The position numbers and the translations under genes were made by a program. Source: an uncultured Ignavibacterium sp. (lineage in GTDB: Bacteria > Bacteroidota > Ignavibacteria > Ignavibacteriales > Ignavibacteriaceae). From it: a stretch of DNA of 64,000 nt. Shown one piece after another: positions 9,452 to 17,953 of the stretch. The stretch is from contig CALEBT010000011.1 of NCBI GenBank assembly GCA_937942875.1, positions 1 to 64,000 on the forward strand. The letters are read 5' to 3'. Each line of letters opens with the position of its first letter. The stretch's first letter is position 1. The notes under the pieces were generated by a model, which saw only the letters and a program-made list of their open reading frames with translations, was not told the DNA's origin and did not search any database.

Positions 9452-10903
9452 TTAAATTCTATTTTTTCTTGCTAATAATTCAATCGTTCGGATTTTGTCT
9501 TTATAAAAATTATTTTGATTTATTCTCTCTATATCAAGTTTTGCATCAGAATTATCTTCCCATCTTCTGCATAAATATAAAGAGTCATAAATTCTTCCTA
9601 TTTTATAAGTTCTGCTGATCTCTAACCCAACTGCATAATCTTCACCATAACTAACATTAGGGATATTAATTTCTCTTAACAAAGGAGTATAGAAAGCTCT
9701 GGGAGCTCCTAAGCCATTTATTCTTAAAGCATTATTAGCACCGTTATCAGGAGTCCATTCTCTATGGTCTATCAATCCGGGAGGCAACTCATTAAGATTA
9801 AAATCAGTAATCTGATAAGAGCCAATTACCATTCCACATTTTTCATTATGAAAAGTATCAACAATTGTTTGAATTGTGTTTTCATCTTTATATATATCAT
9901 CACTATCAAGTTGAATAGCAAACTTTCCACAGAATTCACTGTGAACTGCTTCATTCCAGCAACCGCCGATTCCCAAATCCATCCGCCCGGGAATAATATG
10001 AACAACTCTATCATCTTTAATTTTATAACTTTCGATTACTTCTGATGTACCATCAGTAGAATGATTATCAACAATTATTAAATTAAAAGGAAAGTTAGTT
10101 TTTTGACTTAATACAGAACTAATTGCATCACCAATTGTCTTTACCCGGTTTCTTACAGGAATAACTACTGACGCTTCAAACTTAAAATCATTTCTATCTA
10201 AATTGATTGATTTGAACTCCGGACCTACCAATGCATTAATGTCAGATAAATATCTTGTGCAAACTTTTTCATACTCTATTTGTACTTTTCTATTTCTCGG
10301 GTCAACATAACTGAAATGATTTTCTTCACTTCCGATATCCTCACTTGTAGCGACGGTATAAAGATACTCAGGTATATGAAATAAATTTCCTAACAAAGAA
10401 AGTTTTAATCTTAAGTCATAAAATGCTGAGAATTCATAATCTACATCCATTCTACTTACAGCTTCTTTAAAGGCAGAAGTTTTGATAAATACTACTTCTC
10501 CAAAATCAAAATCATCTCTTAAACTTCCGGGCTGGTAATCAATCGTAGGATGTTTTTTCAGATTATTATTTTCTGTCTCATAAAAATCTGAGTAAATAAA
10601 TACAGAATCAGTATTATTAATTACTTTGATAAATCTCTGTAACATAAATTGAGCCGGAAACAAGGGCTTTCCATTCAATGAAAAAAGTATGTAATCAGAC
10701 TGAACGTTTTCTGAAATCTTTTGAAATGTAAAAGTATTTTTGTGATTTGGTGTTATAATAGTATTATCTTGATTAAGATTTATTTCTTCTTCACTTAAGA
10801 GAATTATTTGACCAACTAATTTTTCTTCTTTAAAAATCTGAATATTACGTAGAGAATCATTTTTATGAATGAGAGGAATAACGACTGAAATTTGATTGTT
10901 CAT
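9452..10903 (-). CDS. Tandem-domain family 2 glycosyltransferase
   Basis: The C-terminal half (about residues 243-483) is a GT-A fold family 2 glycosyltransferase. It has [35 protein letters not shown] and the metal/nucleotide-sugar motif DSDD at 333-336, followed by GEDYAVGLE in the acceptor-site region. The N-terminal half (about 4-220) also starts SVVIPL and keeps the outline of the fold, but the segment corresponding to DxD reads FSLNGK (74-79) with no acidic pair, so it looks catalytically dead. The product has no signal peptide and is presumably cytoplasmic. The ATG at 10903 has an AGGA site. The acceptor is unknown and no polysaccharide cluster surrounds it. Confidence 0.87.
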   Translation of the reverse strand: MNNQISVVIPLIHKNDSLRNIQIFKEEKLVGQIILLSEEEINLNQDNTIITPNHKNTFTFQKISENVQSDYILFSLNGKPLFPAQFMLQRFIKVINNTDSVFIYSDFYETENNNLKKHPTIDYQPGSLRDDFDFGEVVFIKTSAFKEAVSRMDVDYEFSAFYDLRLKLSLLGNLFHIPEYLYTVATSEDIGSEENHFSYVDPRNRKVQIEYEKVCTRYLSDINALVGPEFKSINLDRNDFKFEASVVIPVRNRVKTIGDAISSVLSQKTNFPFNLIIVDNHSTDGTSEVIESYKIKDDRVVHIIPGRMDLGIGGCWNEAVHSEFCGKFAIQLDSDDIYKDENTIQTIVDTFHNEKCGMVIGSYQITDFNLNELPPGLIDHREWTPDNGANNALRINGLGAPRAFYTPLLREINIPNVSYGEDYAVGLEISRTYKIGRIYDSLYLCRRWEDNSDAKLDIERINQNNFYKDKIRTIELLARKNRI

Positions 10904-10925
10904 AAATAATCCTGTAATGTTTATA

Positions 10926-10933
10926 CAAATTTA
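10926..10933 (-). promoter_or_regulatory. Possible -7 box for the glycosyltransferase gene
   Basis: TAAATTTG on the minus strand matches the Bacteroidota -7 consensus TAnnTTTG exactly, but no TTTG lies 19-21 bases upstream. It would give a leader of only about 15 bases. Weak call. Confidence 0.28.
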
Positions 10934-10946
10934 AGAAAAATTTTTC

Positions 10947-10978
10947 TTTGTACTTGAATGTTCGCAAAAATAGGTTCT
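10947..10978 (+). promoter_or_regulatory. Promoter for the PD40-amidase pair
   Basis: TTTG (10947-10950) is followed after 20 bases by TAGGTTCT (10971-10978), a near match to the Bacteroidota TTTG-N19-21-TAnnTTTG promoter. It lies in the divergent gap and would start a transcript near 10985, about 65 bases before the ATG at 11051. Confidence 0.4.
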
Positions 10979-11050
10979 TTATTTAAAGATTATTTTTCAT
11001 ATTTTTTATTTTAGAAAGGAAATTTTCTTAATTATTTAAAGGTCACTTCT

Positions 11051-11983
11051 ATGAAAAAACTTCTTTATTTAATTGTTCTTTTAGTGTTTCAAACATTTTT
11101 ATTCTCTCAGCAAAAATCTGTTAAACTTTTTGGTGATGTAAATGATCCTATTTTGGGACCAACATTGTCTCCAAATGGTAAATTCATTGCCTTTTCAAAA
11201 TCTAATTATGTGGGAATATATCTTTTTGATATTGAGAGGAAATCTATAACTCAAATAACAGATGAAGTTGCTGCCGGTTACGGAATTCAATGGTCATCTG
11301 ATTCAAGATATATCTTAAGCAGACCTGCATATTATGAGGACAGAATAAGATATAACGCTGTAAAAATTTATGACACACAAACAGGCTCAGTTACTCAACT
11401 AACTGAATACAGAACTAAAATGCCTTCAATGCCAGCCTGGTCTCCAAGTAATGATGAAGTAATAATTGCTTCAAAAGGAAATGTGGAATCATTTGAATCA
11501 AGAATTGATGTCAGACCTGAATTAGTAAAAGCAAAAAATGATAATGTAATTTTCTTAATTGATGACAAAATTGCCGTCAAGAATTCACTAAATGGAGAAG
11601 TTAAAATTTATGAACCAGTTAAGGGGAAAAAATGTATGAACTTAGCTGTTTCTCCGGACAATCAACGAGTAGTTTTTGAAATATACGGTGGTGATTTGTA
11701 TTCGATGAAAACCGATGGAACTGAGTTAACCAACTTAGGAAAAGGGTACAGAGGTAAATGGCTTAAAGATTCAGAAACGATTGTCTATATGATTTGTGAA
11801 GATGATGGTCACACTTTTACGTATTCAGATATTTTTTCTATCAAATATGATGGCACAAATAAAAAAAATCTTACCAACACATCTGATAAGCACGAAATGA
11901 GTCCTTCTGCTTCATTTTCAGATAACACCATAGTGTTTGAAGTACTGAACGAAGGTTCAATTTACTTAATGAAATTAGATTAA
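11051..11983 (+). CDS. Secreted TolB/PD40-type beta-propeller protein
   Basis: The 310-residue protein has an N-terminal signal peptide (MKKLLYLIVLLVFQTFLFSQQ) and then repeated WD40-like PD40 blades of the TolB type: GPTLSPNGKFIAFSKSNY, GIQWSSDSRYILSRPAYY, AWSPSNDEVIIASKGN, LAVSPDNQRVVFEIYGGDLY and PSASFSDNTIVFEVLNEGSI. Such propellers bind partner proteins or ligands in the periplasm or on the surface; no catalytic residues are recognisable. Only 11 bases separate it from the amidase gene, so the two are almost certainly co-transcribed and may cooperate. It lacks the TolB N-terminal domain and has no pal/tolA neighbours, so it should not be called TolB. Confidence 0.85.
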   Translation: MKKLLYLIVLLVFQTFLFSQQKSVKLFGDVNDPILGPTLSPNGKFIAFSKSNYVGIYLFDIERKSITQITDEVAAGYGIQWSSDSRYILSRPAYYEDRIRYNAVKIYDTQTGSVTQLTEYRTKMPSMPAWSPSNDEVIIASKGNVESFESRIDVRPELVKAKNDNVIFLIDDKIAVKNSLNGEVKIYEPVKGKKCMNLAVSPDNQRVVFEIYGGDLYSMKTDGTELTNLGKGYRGKWLKDSETIVYMICEDDGHTFTYSDIFSIKYDGTNKKNLTNTSDKHEMSPSASFSDNTIVFEVLNEGSIYLMKLD

Positions 11984-11994
11984 TAGGAGTTTCT

Positions 11995-14466
11995 ATGAAA
12001 TACATTTTAAATACAATTATTTTCTTAGTTCTAACATTTTCCTTAAACGCTCAGCAAGTTACCGGATTATCTAATTGGAATATTTATCTCGATCCGGGTC
12101 ATAGTCAAAAAGAAAATATGGGTATCTATGGTTATTCCGAAGCTGAAAAAGTTCTGAGAGTTGGTCTCAATCTCAGGCAGATGCTCCTGGATTGGACTGA
12201 CATAGATACAGTTTATATATGCAGAGAAGATGACTTTGTGCAAGTTTCATTGGCTCAAAGAACCAGCCAGGCAAATTCACTCGGTGCAGCACATTATCAT
12301 TCTATTCATAGTGATGCTTCTTCATCTCCGGATCCAAATAGCACATTACTATTATGGGGGCAACTTGGTATCAATGGTCCGGAGAAATCTCCTCAGGGTG
12401 GTAAAGCTATGAGTGATATAATGGTTGTTTTATTAACTGCAGGTTACAGAACAAATACAAGAGGTTCTGTTGGTGATAGAACTTTTTATGGAGTACCGGG
12501 AAATACTCCATATTTATGGGTCAATAGAGAAACAAATATGGCTTCAGAATTGAGTGAGGCTGGTTTCCACACTAATCCTACTCAAAACCAGCTTAATATG
12601 AATGCAAAATGGAAAAGGCTTGAAGCATTAACTTTTTACTGGTCAATTCTAAAATACAAAGGAGTTCCCAGACCTTATGCAGGCACTGTTGCAGGGATTA
12701 TACGTGATTTTGAAAACAACAAGCCAATAAATGGCGCTGTAATTTCTATTGCAGGACAAATTGATACCACTGATACTTGGGAAAAATTATTTCATCTTTA
12801 CTCAAACGATCCGGAATTGCTTAGAAATGGATTTTATTATTTTGAAAATATTCCTCCCGGAACTCATCAAATAAAATTCTGGGGACCCTGGTACGATACT
12901 TTAACTACAACAGTTACAATGAGAGATACCTTTATAACCTTTAAAGATGTAACTTTGATTTCAAACCGACCGCCAACAGTTGCCTCAACTGTTCCGGCAA
13001 ATAATGACAGTCTTTATCCGGGCAATGATCCTATAGTAATTAATTTTACCAGACAAATGGACAAAAACTCAGTGCAGAATGCTTTACAAATTTCTCCAAA
13101 CGTTAATTATACAGTTTCCTGGTCAAATAATGATCAACGTCTAACAATTACAACAAATAATTTTTCTTTTAATACACAATATCAAATAACAATTTTGGGA
13201 ACTGCATTAGGTAAATTCGGTCATCAGTTTGATGGTAATGGTGACGGTACACCAGGAGATCCCTATACATTTAATATTAAAACAAAATTTCCTGACAGCA
13301 CTCCACCACAGGTTGTTAGTTTCTATCCAAATCCTAATTCAAATAATGTTGAATTGCGTCCCGTTATAAATGTTGCATTCGATGAACAAATAAATACTTC
13401 AACTATTTCTGGAAGATATAATCTTATCAGAAACTCAAATAATACGAATGCAAATGGAATTTTAAGACATTACGTGGTTAATAATAGGAGTGTATTAAAC
13501 TTTTTCGTTACTACTCCTCTGACAGAGAATGAAACTTATACATTCAATATTCTGCCCGGTATCAGAGATTTATTCGGAAATGAAATACAAACCCAATTAA
13601 GTTACAATTTCACCACTGGAAATAATAATTATAATCAGGTTAATCTGATTGATAATTTTGAAAATGGAGTCAACAATTGGCTTCAACCTACCGCATCGGG
13701 TTCCACTGTTGGCGTAGTTCCAGGTCAAACAAATATGACTACTTCCAGCACTGTTTTGAATGTTAATACACAAAGTTCAAAATCAATGCAGCTTAATTAT
13801 GCCTGGCAAACAAGTGCAAATTCCTGGCTTTTAAGAGAATTTTTCAGTCCTGTTACTCCAACATTTAATAATGATGTCATACTACAGGCATTTATATTTG
13901 GTGACGGTTCAAATAATAAATTCAGATTTTGTGTTAATGATGCAGGTCCGGGTGGACACGAGGTTAGTCCCTGGTATGATATAAATTGGATTGGATGGAA
14001 ATTAGTAAACTGGAATTTAGCATTAGGACAAACAGGTAACTGGATTGGGAATAATATTCTTGAACCTCCTTTGAGTTTCGATAGTTTTCAGTTGACTTAT
14101 ACACAAGGAACAGGAAACGCTACAGGCACAATTTATTTTGATGACTTGAGAACTGCAACATTTTCACCAGTAGGAGTAGAGAAAGAACCTACTGAAGTGC
14201 CGACAATTTTTGCATTAGAACAAAATTATCCTAATCCGTTTAACCCCAGTACAAAGATAAGATTTTCACTTGCAGAAGAAACTCACGCCAAAATAATTAT
14301 TAGTGATATTTTAGGAAGAGTTGTTTCTACCATAGTAGAAGATAATTTAACTGTTGGTACCTATAACATAGATTTTGATGCAAGCAATTTACCAAGCGGA
14401 GTTTATTTTTATTCTATTATTACAGAGAAATTTAAAGACACTAAAAAGATGATTTTATTAAGGTAA
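11995..14466 (+). CDS. T9SS-exported N-acetylmuramoyl-L-alanine amidase with Ig-like domains
   Basis: The 823-residue protein has a signal peptide (about 1-20) and an Amidase_3 domain at about 28-225. The zinc and catalytic set is present: H36 in YLDPGH, E51 in SEAEKV, H105 in SIHSDA and E188 in SEAGFHTNP. A carboxypeptidase-regulatory-like domain follows (about 230-325), then two SbsA/Big_5 Ig-like domains (about 328-420 and 435-540; PPTVASTVPANNDS and PPQVVSFYPNPNSNNVELRP), a jelly-roll-like segment, and a T9SS type-A domain (LEQNYPNPFNPSTKIRFSL ... SGVYFYSI). The family cleaves the MurNAc-L-Ala bond of peptidoglycan. The export signal predicts a secreted or surface-bound enzyme, unusual for housekeeping wall turnover. 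A terminator follows the stop codon. Confidence 0.92.
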   Translation: MKYILNTIIFLVLTFSLNAQQVTGLSNWNIYLDPGHSQKENMGIYGYSEAEKVLRVGLNLRQMLLDWTDIDTVYICREDDFVQVSLAQRTSQANSLGAAHYHSIHSDASSSPDPNSTLLLWGQLGINGPEKSPQGGKAMSDIMVVLLTAGYRTNTRGSVGDRTFYGVPGNTPYLWVNRETNMASELSEAGFHTNPTQNQLNMNAKWKRLEALTFYWSILKYKGVPRPYAGTVAGIIRDFENNKPINGAVISIAGQIDTTDTWEKLFHLYSNDPELLRNGFYYFENIPPGTHQIKFWGPWYDTLTTTVTMRDTFITFKDVTLISNRPPTVASTVPANNDSLYPGNDPIVINFTRQMDKNSVQNALQISPNVNYTVSWSNNDQRLTITTNNFSFNTQYQITILGTALGKFGHQFDGNGDGTPGDPYTFNIKTKFPDSTPPQVVSFYPNPNSNNVELRPVINVAFDEQINTSTISGRYNLIRNSNNTNANGILRHYVVNNRSVLNFFVTTPLTENETYTFNILPGIRDLFGNEIQTQLSYNFTTGNNNYNQVNLIDNFENGVNNWLQPTASGSTVGVVPGQTNMTTSSTVLNVNTQSSKSMQLNYAWQTSANSWLLREFFSPVTPTFNNDVILQAFIFGDGSNNKFRFCVNDAGPGGHEVSPWYDINWIGWKLVNWNLALGQTGNWIGNNILEPPLSFDSFQLTYTQGTGNATGTIYFDDLRTATFSPVGVEKEPTEVPTIFALEQNYPNPFNPSTKIRFSLAEETHAKIIISDILGRVVSTIVEDNLTVGTYNIDFDASNLPSGVYFYSIITEKFKDTKKMILLR

Positions 14467-14479
14467 TTCCTTAAATCTT

Positions 14480-14533
14480 AAGCTGTCTTGATAAACTTAT
14501 TTATTACTTAAAATCAAGACAGCTTTTTATTTG
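14480..14533 (+). terminator. Rho-independent terminator after the amidase gene
   Basis: A perfect 13-bp inverted repeat, AAGCTGTCTTGAT (14480-14492) and ATCAAGACAGCTT (14513-14525), is separated by 20 bases and followed by TTTTATTT. It begins 14 bases after the amidase stop. The T-tract contains the TTG at 14531 that would otherwise be the longest start for the next gene. Confidence 0.85.
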
Positions 14534-14542
14534 CAAATTGGG

Positions 14543-15523
14543 ATGAATTACAAAAAATTTGGTAATACCGATTTAATTGTTAGCGAAATTGGATTTGGCT
14601 CTTGGGCTATCGGTGGACTCGCAATGGCTGGTAATATTCCAATTGGTTGGGGTAATTCTGACGACAGTCTTTCGAAAAAGACTTTAACTAAAGCATTGGA
14701 AAAAGGTATAACCTTTTTTGATACAGCTGATTTTTACGGATTCGGTCATTCCGAAACTTTAATTGGTGAAGTAATTGGTAACAATAAAGAAATAATCATT
14801 GCTACTAAAGTTGGCCATCGACTTGAAGGTAATAAAATAGTCTTAGATTATTCATACGATCACATATTAAATTCCTGTGAAGCAAGTCTAAAAAGACTTA
14901 AAAGAGATTGGATTGATTATTATCAGCTTCATTCAGCAAAAATTGAACATCTGAAAAATGGAGAATGTATTGATGCAATGCAGACTTTATCCGAACAAGG
15001 GAAAATACGTTATTGGGGAATTTCGTTAAGTACCTTTAATCCATATCCGGAGGCAGAATTCTTTATTCACAATAAAATAGGTCACGGTTTTCAAGTTGCA
15101 TTTAATTTAATAAACCAGCGGGCAAAAAGCCTTATAGAAAAATCCTCTGAGTTAGGGTATGGAATAATTGCGAGAATGCCACTTCAATTTGGTTTATTAA
15201 CCGGAAAGTTTAACGAAAAATCTGTTTTTGAAGATAATGATCATAGATCTTTCAGATTAACTCCTGATTTAATTTCTGAATTACTAAATTCATTAAAATC
15301 TTTAGAGCCAATAATTGAAAAATATAAAGTTAATAAAACTACATTCGCTTTAAGTTTTATTAATAATTTTTCAGGTATAAGTACTATTATTCCGGGAATG
15401 CGTAATCCAGAGCAAATTGAACAAAATCTAAGTTCATTAGTTAAAATTGATCAAGAAGATTTAGAGTTTATTTATAAAGTTTTTGAAAATAATCTCAACG
15501 GTATAGTCGAAAAAATGAACTAA
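14543..15523 (+). CDS. Aldo/keto reductase family oxidoreductase
   Basis: This is a cytoplasmic NAD(P)H-dependent reductase of about 326 residues with an (alpha/beta)8 barrel. The tetrad motifs are visible: FFDTADFYGFGHSE (Asp and Tyr), IIATKVGH (Lys) and DYYQLHSAK (His). The family opening is KKFGNTDLIVSEIGFGSWAI, and STIIPGMRNPEQIEQN near the end is the usual NADP-binding segment. I start at the ATG at 14543. The TTG at 14531 adds four residues but falls in the T-tail of the amidase terminator. No clear ribosome site or promoter was found, so expression may depend on readthrough or an unseen promoter. Substrate unknown. Confidence 0.9.
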   Translation: MNYKKFGNTDLIVSEIGFGSWAIGGLAMAGNIPIGWGNSDDSLSKKTLTKALEKGITFFDTADFYGFGHSETLIGEVIGNNKEIIIATKVGHRLEGNKIVLDYSYDHILNSCEASLKRLKRDWIDYYQLHSAKIEHLKNGECIDAMQTLSEQGKIRYWGISLSTFNPYPEAEFFIHNKIGHGFQVAFNLINQRAKSLIEKSSELGYGIIARMPLQFGLLTGKFNEKSVFEDNDHRSFRLTPDLISELLNSLKSLEPIIEKYKVNKTTFALSFINNFSGISTIIPGMRNPEQIEQNLSSLVKIDQEDLEFIYKVFENNLNGIVEKMN

Positions 15524-15617
15524 ATATGATACTCAAAACTTGCCTTAAAAATTTAAATGAAATTACCACACAATTCTATATTTTTAGCAACAAATTTTTG
15601 AAAATTTAGGAGGCATA

Positions 15618-16370
15618 ATGAAAATTGCTGTTTGTGTAAGTCACGTACCCGATACAGCCACAAGAATAAAAATAGGAACCGATAGAAAATCCATTGACAA
15701 CACAGGTGTAACTTTTGTGATAAATCCATACGATGAATTTGCTATTGAAGAAGCCTTAAAAACAAAAGAAAAACTTGGCGGAGATAGTTCGACTATTTCA
15801 ATAACAGTTGGAGATGATTCTGCAAAAGAAACTATTAGAAAAGTTCTTGCTTTAGGAATTGACGAAGCTGTTTTATTAAAAACTGATAAAAATCCTGATT
15901 CATTAAGTGTCGCAAAAGCTTTGGCCGAAGAGATAAAATCTCTTGGTTCTGAAATTGTATTTTTCGGGAAACAATCAGTTGATTATGATAGTGGAATAAT
16001 TGGCCAACTAACTGCTGAGTTACTTGGTTTTAATTGCATTTCAGTAGTTGTTGACTTAAATATTGAGGGTAATAAAGTTATTGCAGAAAGAGAAATAGAA
16101 GGTGGAAGAGAAGTTGTTGAGTCTGAGTTACCAATAGTAATTACCGCCCAAAAAGGATTGAATCAGCCAAGATATGCTACGTTAAAGGGAATTATGGCTG
16201 CAAAGAAAAAAAATATTACCGAGAAACAAATTCAAATAAATGATATATCAGTTGAAATAGCTGAAATGAATTTACCTCCATCAAAACAACCGGGAAGAAT
16301 TGTTGGTACTGACGTAACTGCAGTTCCTGAATTAGTTCGTTTATTAAGAGAAGAAGCAAAAGTAATATAG
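15618..16370 (+). CDS. etfB: Electron transfer flavoprotein beta subunit
   Basis: This 250-residue protein is the AMP-binding partner of the FAD-carrying EtfA. Together they pass electrons from acyl-CoA dehydrogenases and related enzymes to the quinone pool. Family signatures are the opening KIAVCVSHVPDTATRIKI, VINPYDEFAIEEALKTKE, ISVVVDL and the C-terminal VTAVPELVRLLREEAKVI. The ATG is preceded by a strong AGGAGG. It is followed by etfA after 8 bases, and a BFN-family gene follows etfA. No clear promoter was found in the 94-base gap upstream. Confidence 0.95.
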   Translation: MKIAVCVSHVPDTATRIKIGTDRKSIDNTGVTFVINPYDEFAIEEALKTKEKLGGDSSTISITVGDDSAKETIRKVLALGIDEAVLLKTDKNPDSLSVAKALAEEIKSLGSEIVFFGKQSVDYDSGIIGQLTAELLGFNCISVVVDLNIEGNKVIAEREIEGGREVVESELPIVITAQKGLNQPRYATLKGIMAAKKKNITEKQIQINDISVEIAEMNLPPSKQPGRIVGTDVTAVPELVRLLREEAKVI

Positions 16371-16378
16371 GAAGAAAT

Positions 16379-17347
16379 ATGAAAGAAAAAATTTTGGCAG
16401 TTTTAGAACAACGAGAAGGACAAATTAAAAAAGTTTCTTATGAAGTTTTATCACTTGCAAACAGATTATCAAGACAATTGGCTTGCGAATCTGAAGCAAT
16501 AATCATAGGAGATGAGATATCGAACATATTAGAGTTAAATAATTACTCTTCAGATAAAATTATTCATTTCAAAAATTCCCGGCTAAATTATTATTCCTCA
16601 AGTGCATATTCTAAAATTATTTCTGATTTCGTAAATGAAGATCAATTTTCAATTGTGATATTTCCAAATACCGCAATGGGAATTGATTTAGCACCAAGAG
16701 TTGCTGTCAAAACAAACTCAGCAATTGCAACAGATTGCATTAAGGTTGAATTGAACGAAGGAAATTTATTTTTCACAAAACCTGTTTATGCAGGTAAATC
16801 ATTGATTAACTTCAGGATAAATTCAGAGAGAAAAGTTTTTACTATCAGACCAAATATCTTCAAAGCAGAGAAATCAGATGCAGGAAAGGCTTCTATTGAA
16901 GTGAAAGAAGTTTCCGAATTAGATTTAAGAACTAAAGTTACCTCTTATAAAAAATCTGAAGGGAAATTAGATGTTTCGGAAGCTGATATCATTGTTTCAG
17001 GTGGCAGAGGTATGAAAGGTCCTGAGAATTTTCATTTAATAGAAGAATTAGCAGAAGCTTTAGGTGCTGCAGTGGGTGCTTCAAGAGCTGTAGTTGATGC
17101 TGGCTGGAGACCACATCGTGAACAAGTCGGACAAACCGGTAAAACAGTTTCACCGACTTTGTATGTCGCTTGTGGAATTTCCGGAGCAATTCAGCATCTT
17201 GCCGGAATGTCTTCTTCAAAATACATAGTCGCAATAAATAAAGATAAAGATGCTCCTATTTTTAACGTTGCTGATTATGGAATTGCCGGAGATGTTTTTG
17301 AAATTTTACCAGCGCTAACTCAGGAAATTAAAAAATTAAAATCATAA
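16379..17347 (+). CDS. etfA: Electron transfer flavoprotein alpha subunit
   Basis: The 322-residue protein has the N-terminal alpha/beta domain shared with EtfB and the C-terminal FAD domain of about 125 residues. The FAD-binding blocks are clear: IIVSGGRGMKGPENF, GAAVGASRAVVDAGWRPH, QVGQTGKTVSPTLYVACGIS and HLAGMSSSKYIVAINKDKDA. The core ISGAIQHLAG and the AINKDKDAPIF segment are diagnostic. It forms a heterodimer with EtfB, encoded 8 bases upstream. The physiological donor and the ETF:quinone oxidoreductase are not in this window. Confidence 0.96.
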   Translation: MKEKILAVLEQREGQIKKVSYEVLSLANRLSRQLACESEAIIIGDEISNILELNNYSSDKIIHFKNSRLNYYSSSAYSKIISDFVNEDQFSIVIFPNTAMGIDLAPRVAVKTNSAIATDCIKVELNEGNLFFTKPVYAGKSLINFRINSERKVFTIRPNIFKAEKSDAGKASIEVKEVSELDLRTKVTSYKKSEGKLDVSEADIIVSGGRGMKGPENFHLIEELAEALGAAVGASRAVVDAGWRPHREQVGQTGKTVSPTLYVACGISGAIQHLAGMSSSKYIVAINKDKDAPIFNVADYGIAGDVFEILPALTQEIKKLKS

Positions 17348-17353
17348 TAAAAA

Positions 17354-17953
17354 TTGAATAAAGTTCAGTGTGAAATAGTTGGAATTTCTGCAGGACCATC
17401 ATCAAGTGGCTCCTATGCTTTACTTCTGAAAGAAATTGATGGTAACAGAAGAATTCCTATAATTATCGGACAATTTGAAGCTCAGGCAATTGCATTGGAA
17501 ATGGAGGGAATTAAACCACCAAGGCCATTAACACACGACCTGGCTAAAAGTATTATTGATAATTTAGGTGCAACTTTAGTTGAAGTAATAATTACTGAAT
17601 TAAGAGATAATACTTTTTACTCCAAAATCATTTTAGAGACTTCAGGACTTACAAATGATATCGACTCCAGACCCAGTGATGCAATTGCTTTAGCTGTTAG
17701 AGCTGATGCACCAATTTATGTTTCAGAGTTAGTTATGCAGGAAGCATCTTTTGTCCCGACTGAAGAGCAAGAACTCGAGAAAAAAAATAAATCATCAGTT
17801 GAAGAATTTGAAAGCAACTACTCTAATCCAAAAAGTAAAGAGGCTAAGATTGCAGCACTTCAGGATAAATTAAGAGACGCCGTGGAAAAGGAAGATTATG
17901 AAAGAGCAGCAAAAATCAGAGATGAAATAAAAAAATTAATGAATAACAATTAG
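17354..17953 (+). CDS. Bifunctional nuclease (BFN/DUF151) family protein with UVR motif
   Basis: Residues 1-130 are a DUF151/bifunctional nuclease domain: SGSYALLLKEIDGNRRIPII, GQFEAQAIALEMEGI, RPLTHDL and IDSRPSDAIALAVRADAPIY. The C-terminal ~40 residues form a UvrB/UvrC-type UVR motif (AALQDKLRDAVEKEDYERAA), a coiled-coil protein-interaction element. The same two-part layout is common in Bacteroidota. The only usable start is TTG at 17354: an in-frame stop lies just upstream and the next Met is deep inside the domain. No ribosome site is evident, so translation is probably coupled to etfA, which ends 6 bases earlier. Its stop overlaps the convergent DUF2851 gene by 4 bases. Whether it acts as a nuclease in vivo is uncertain. 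Confidence 0.85.
   Translation: MNKVQCEIVGISAGPSSSGSYALLLKEIDGNRRIPIIIGQFEAQAIALEMEGIKPPRPLTHDLAKSIIDNLGATLVEVIITELRDNTFYSKIILETSGLTNDIDSRPSDAIALAVRADAPIYVSELVMQEASFVPTEEQELEKKNKSSVEEFESNYSNPKSKEAKIAALQDKLRDAVEKEDYERAAKIRDEIKKLMNNN

Noticed and set aside
11051..11983. PD40 protein called TolB
   Set aside because: It lacks the TolB N-terminal domain and has no pal, tolA or tolR neighbours; only the propeller repeats match.
14531..15523. Longer aldo/keto reductase starting with TTG at 14531
   Set aside because: The TTG lies in the T-tail of the amidase terminator and the family start fits the ATG at 14543.
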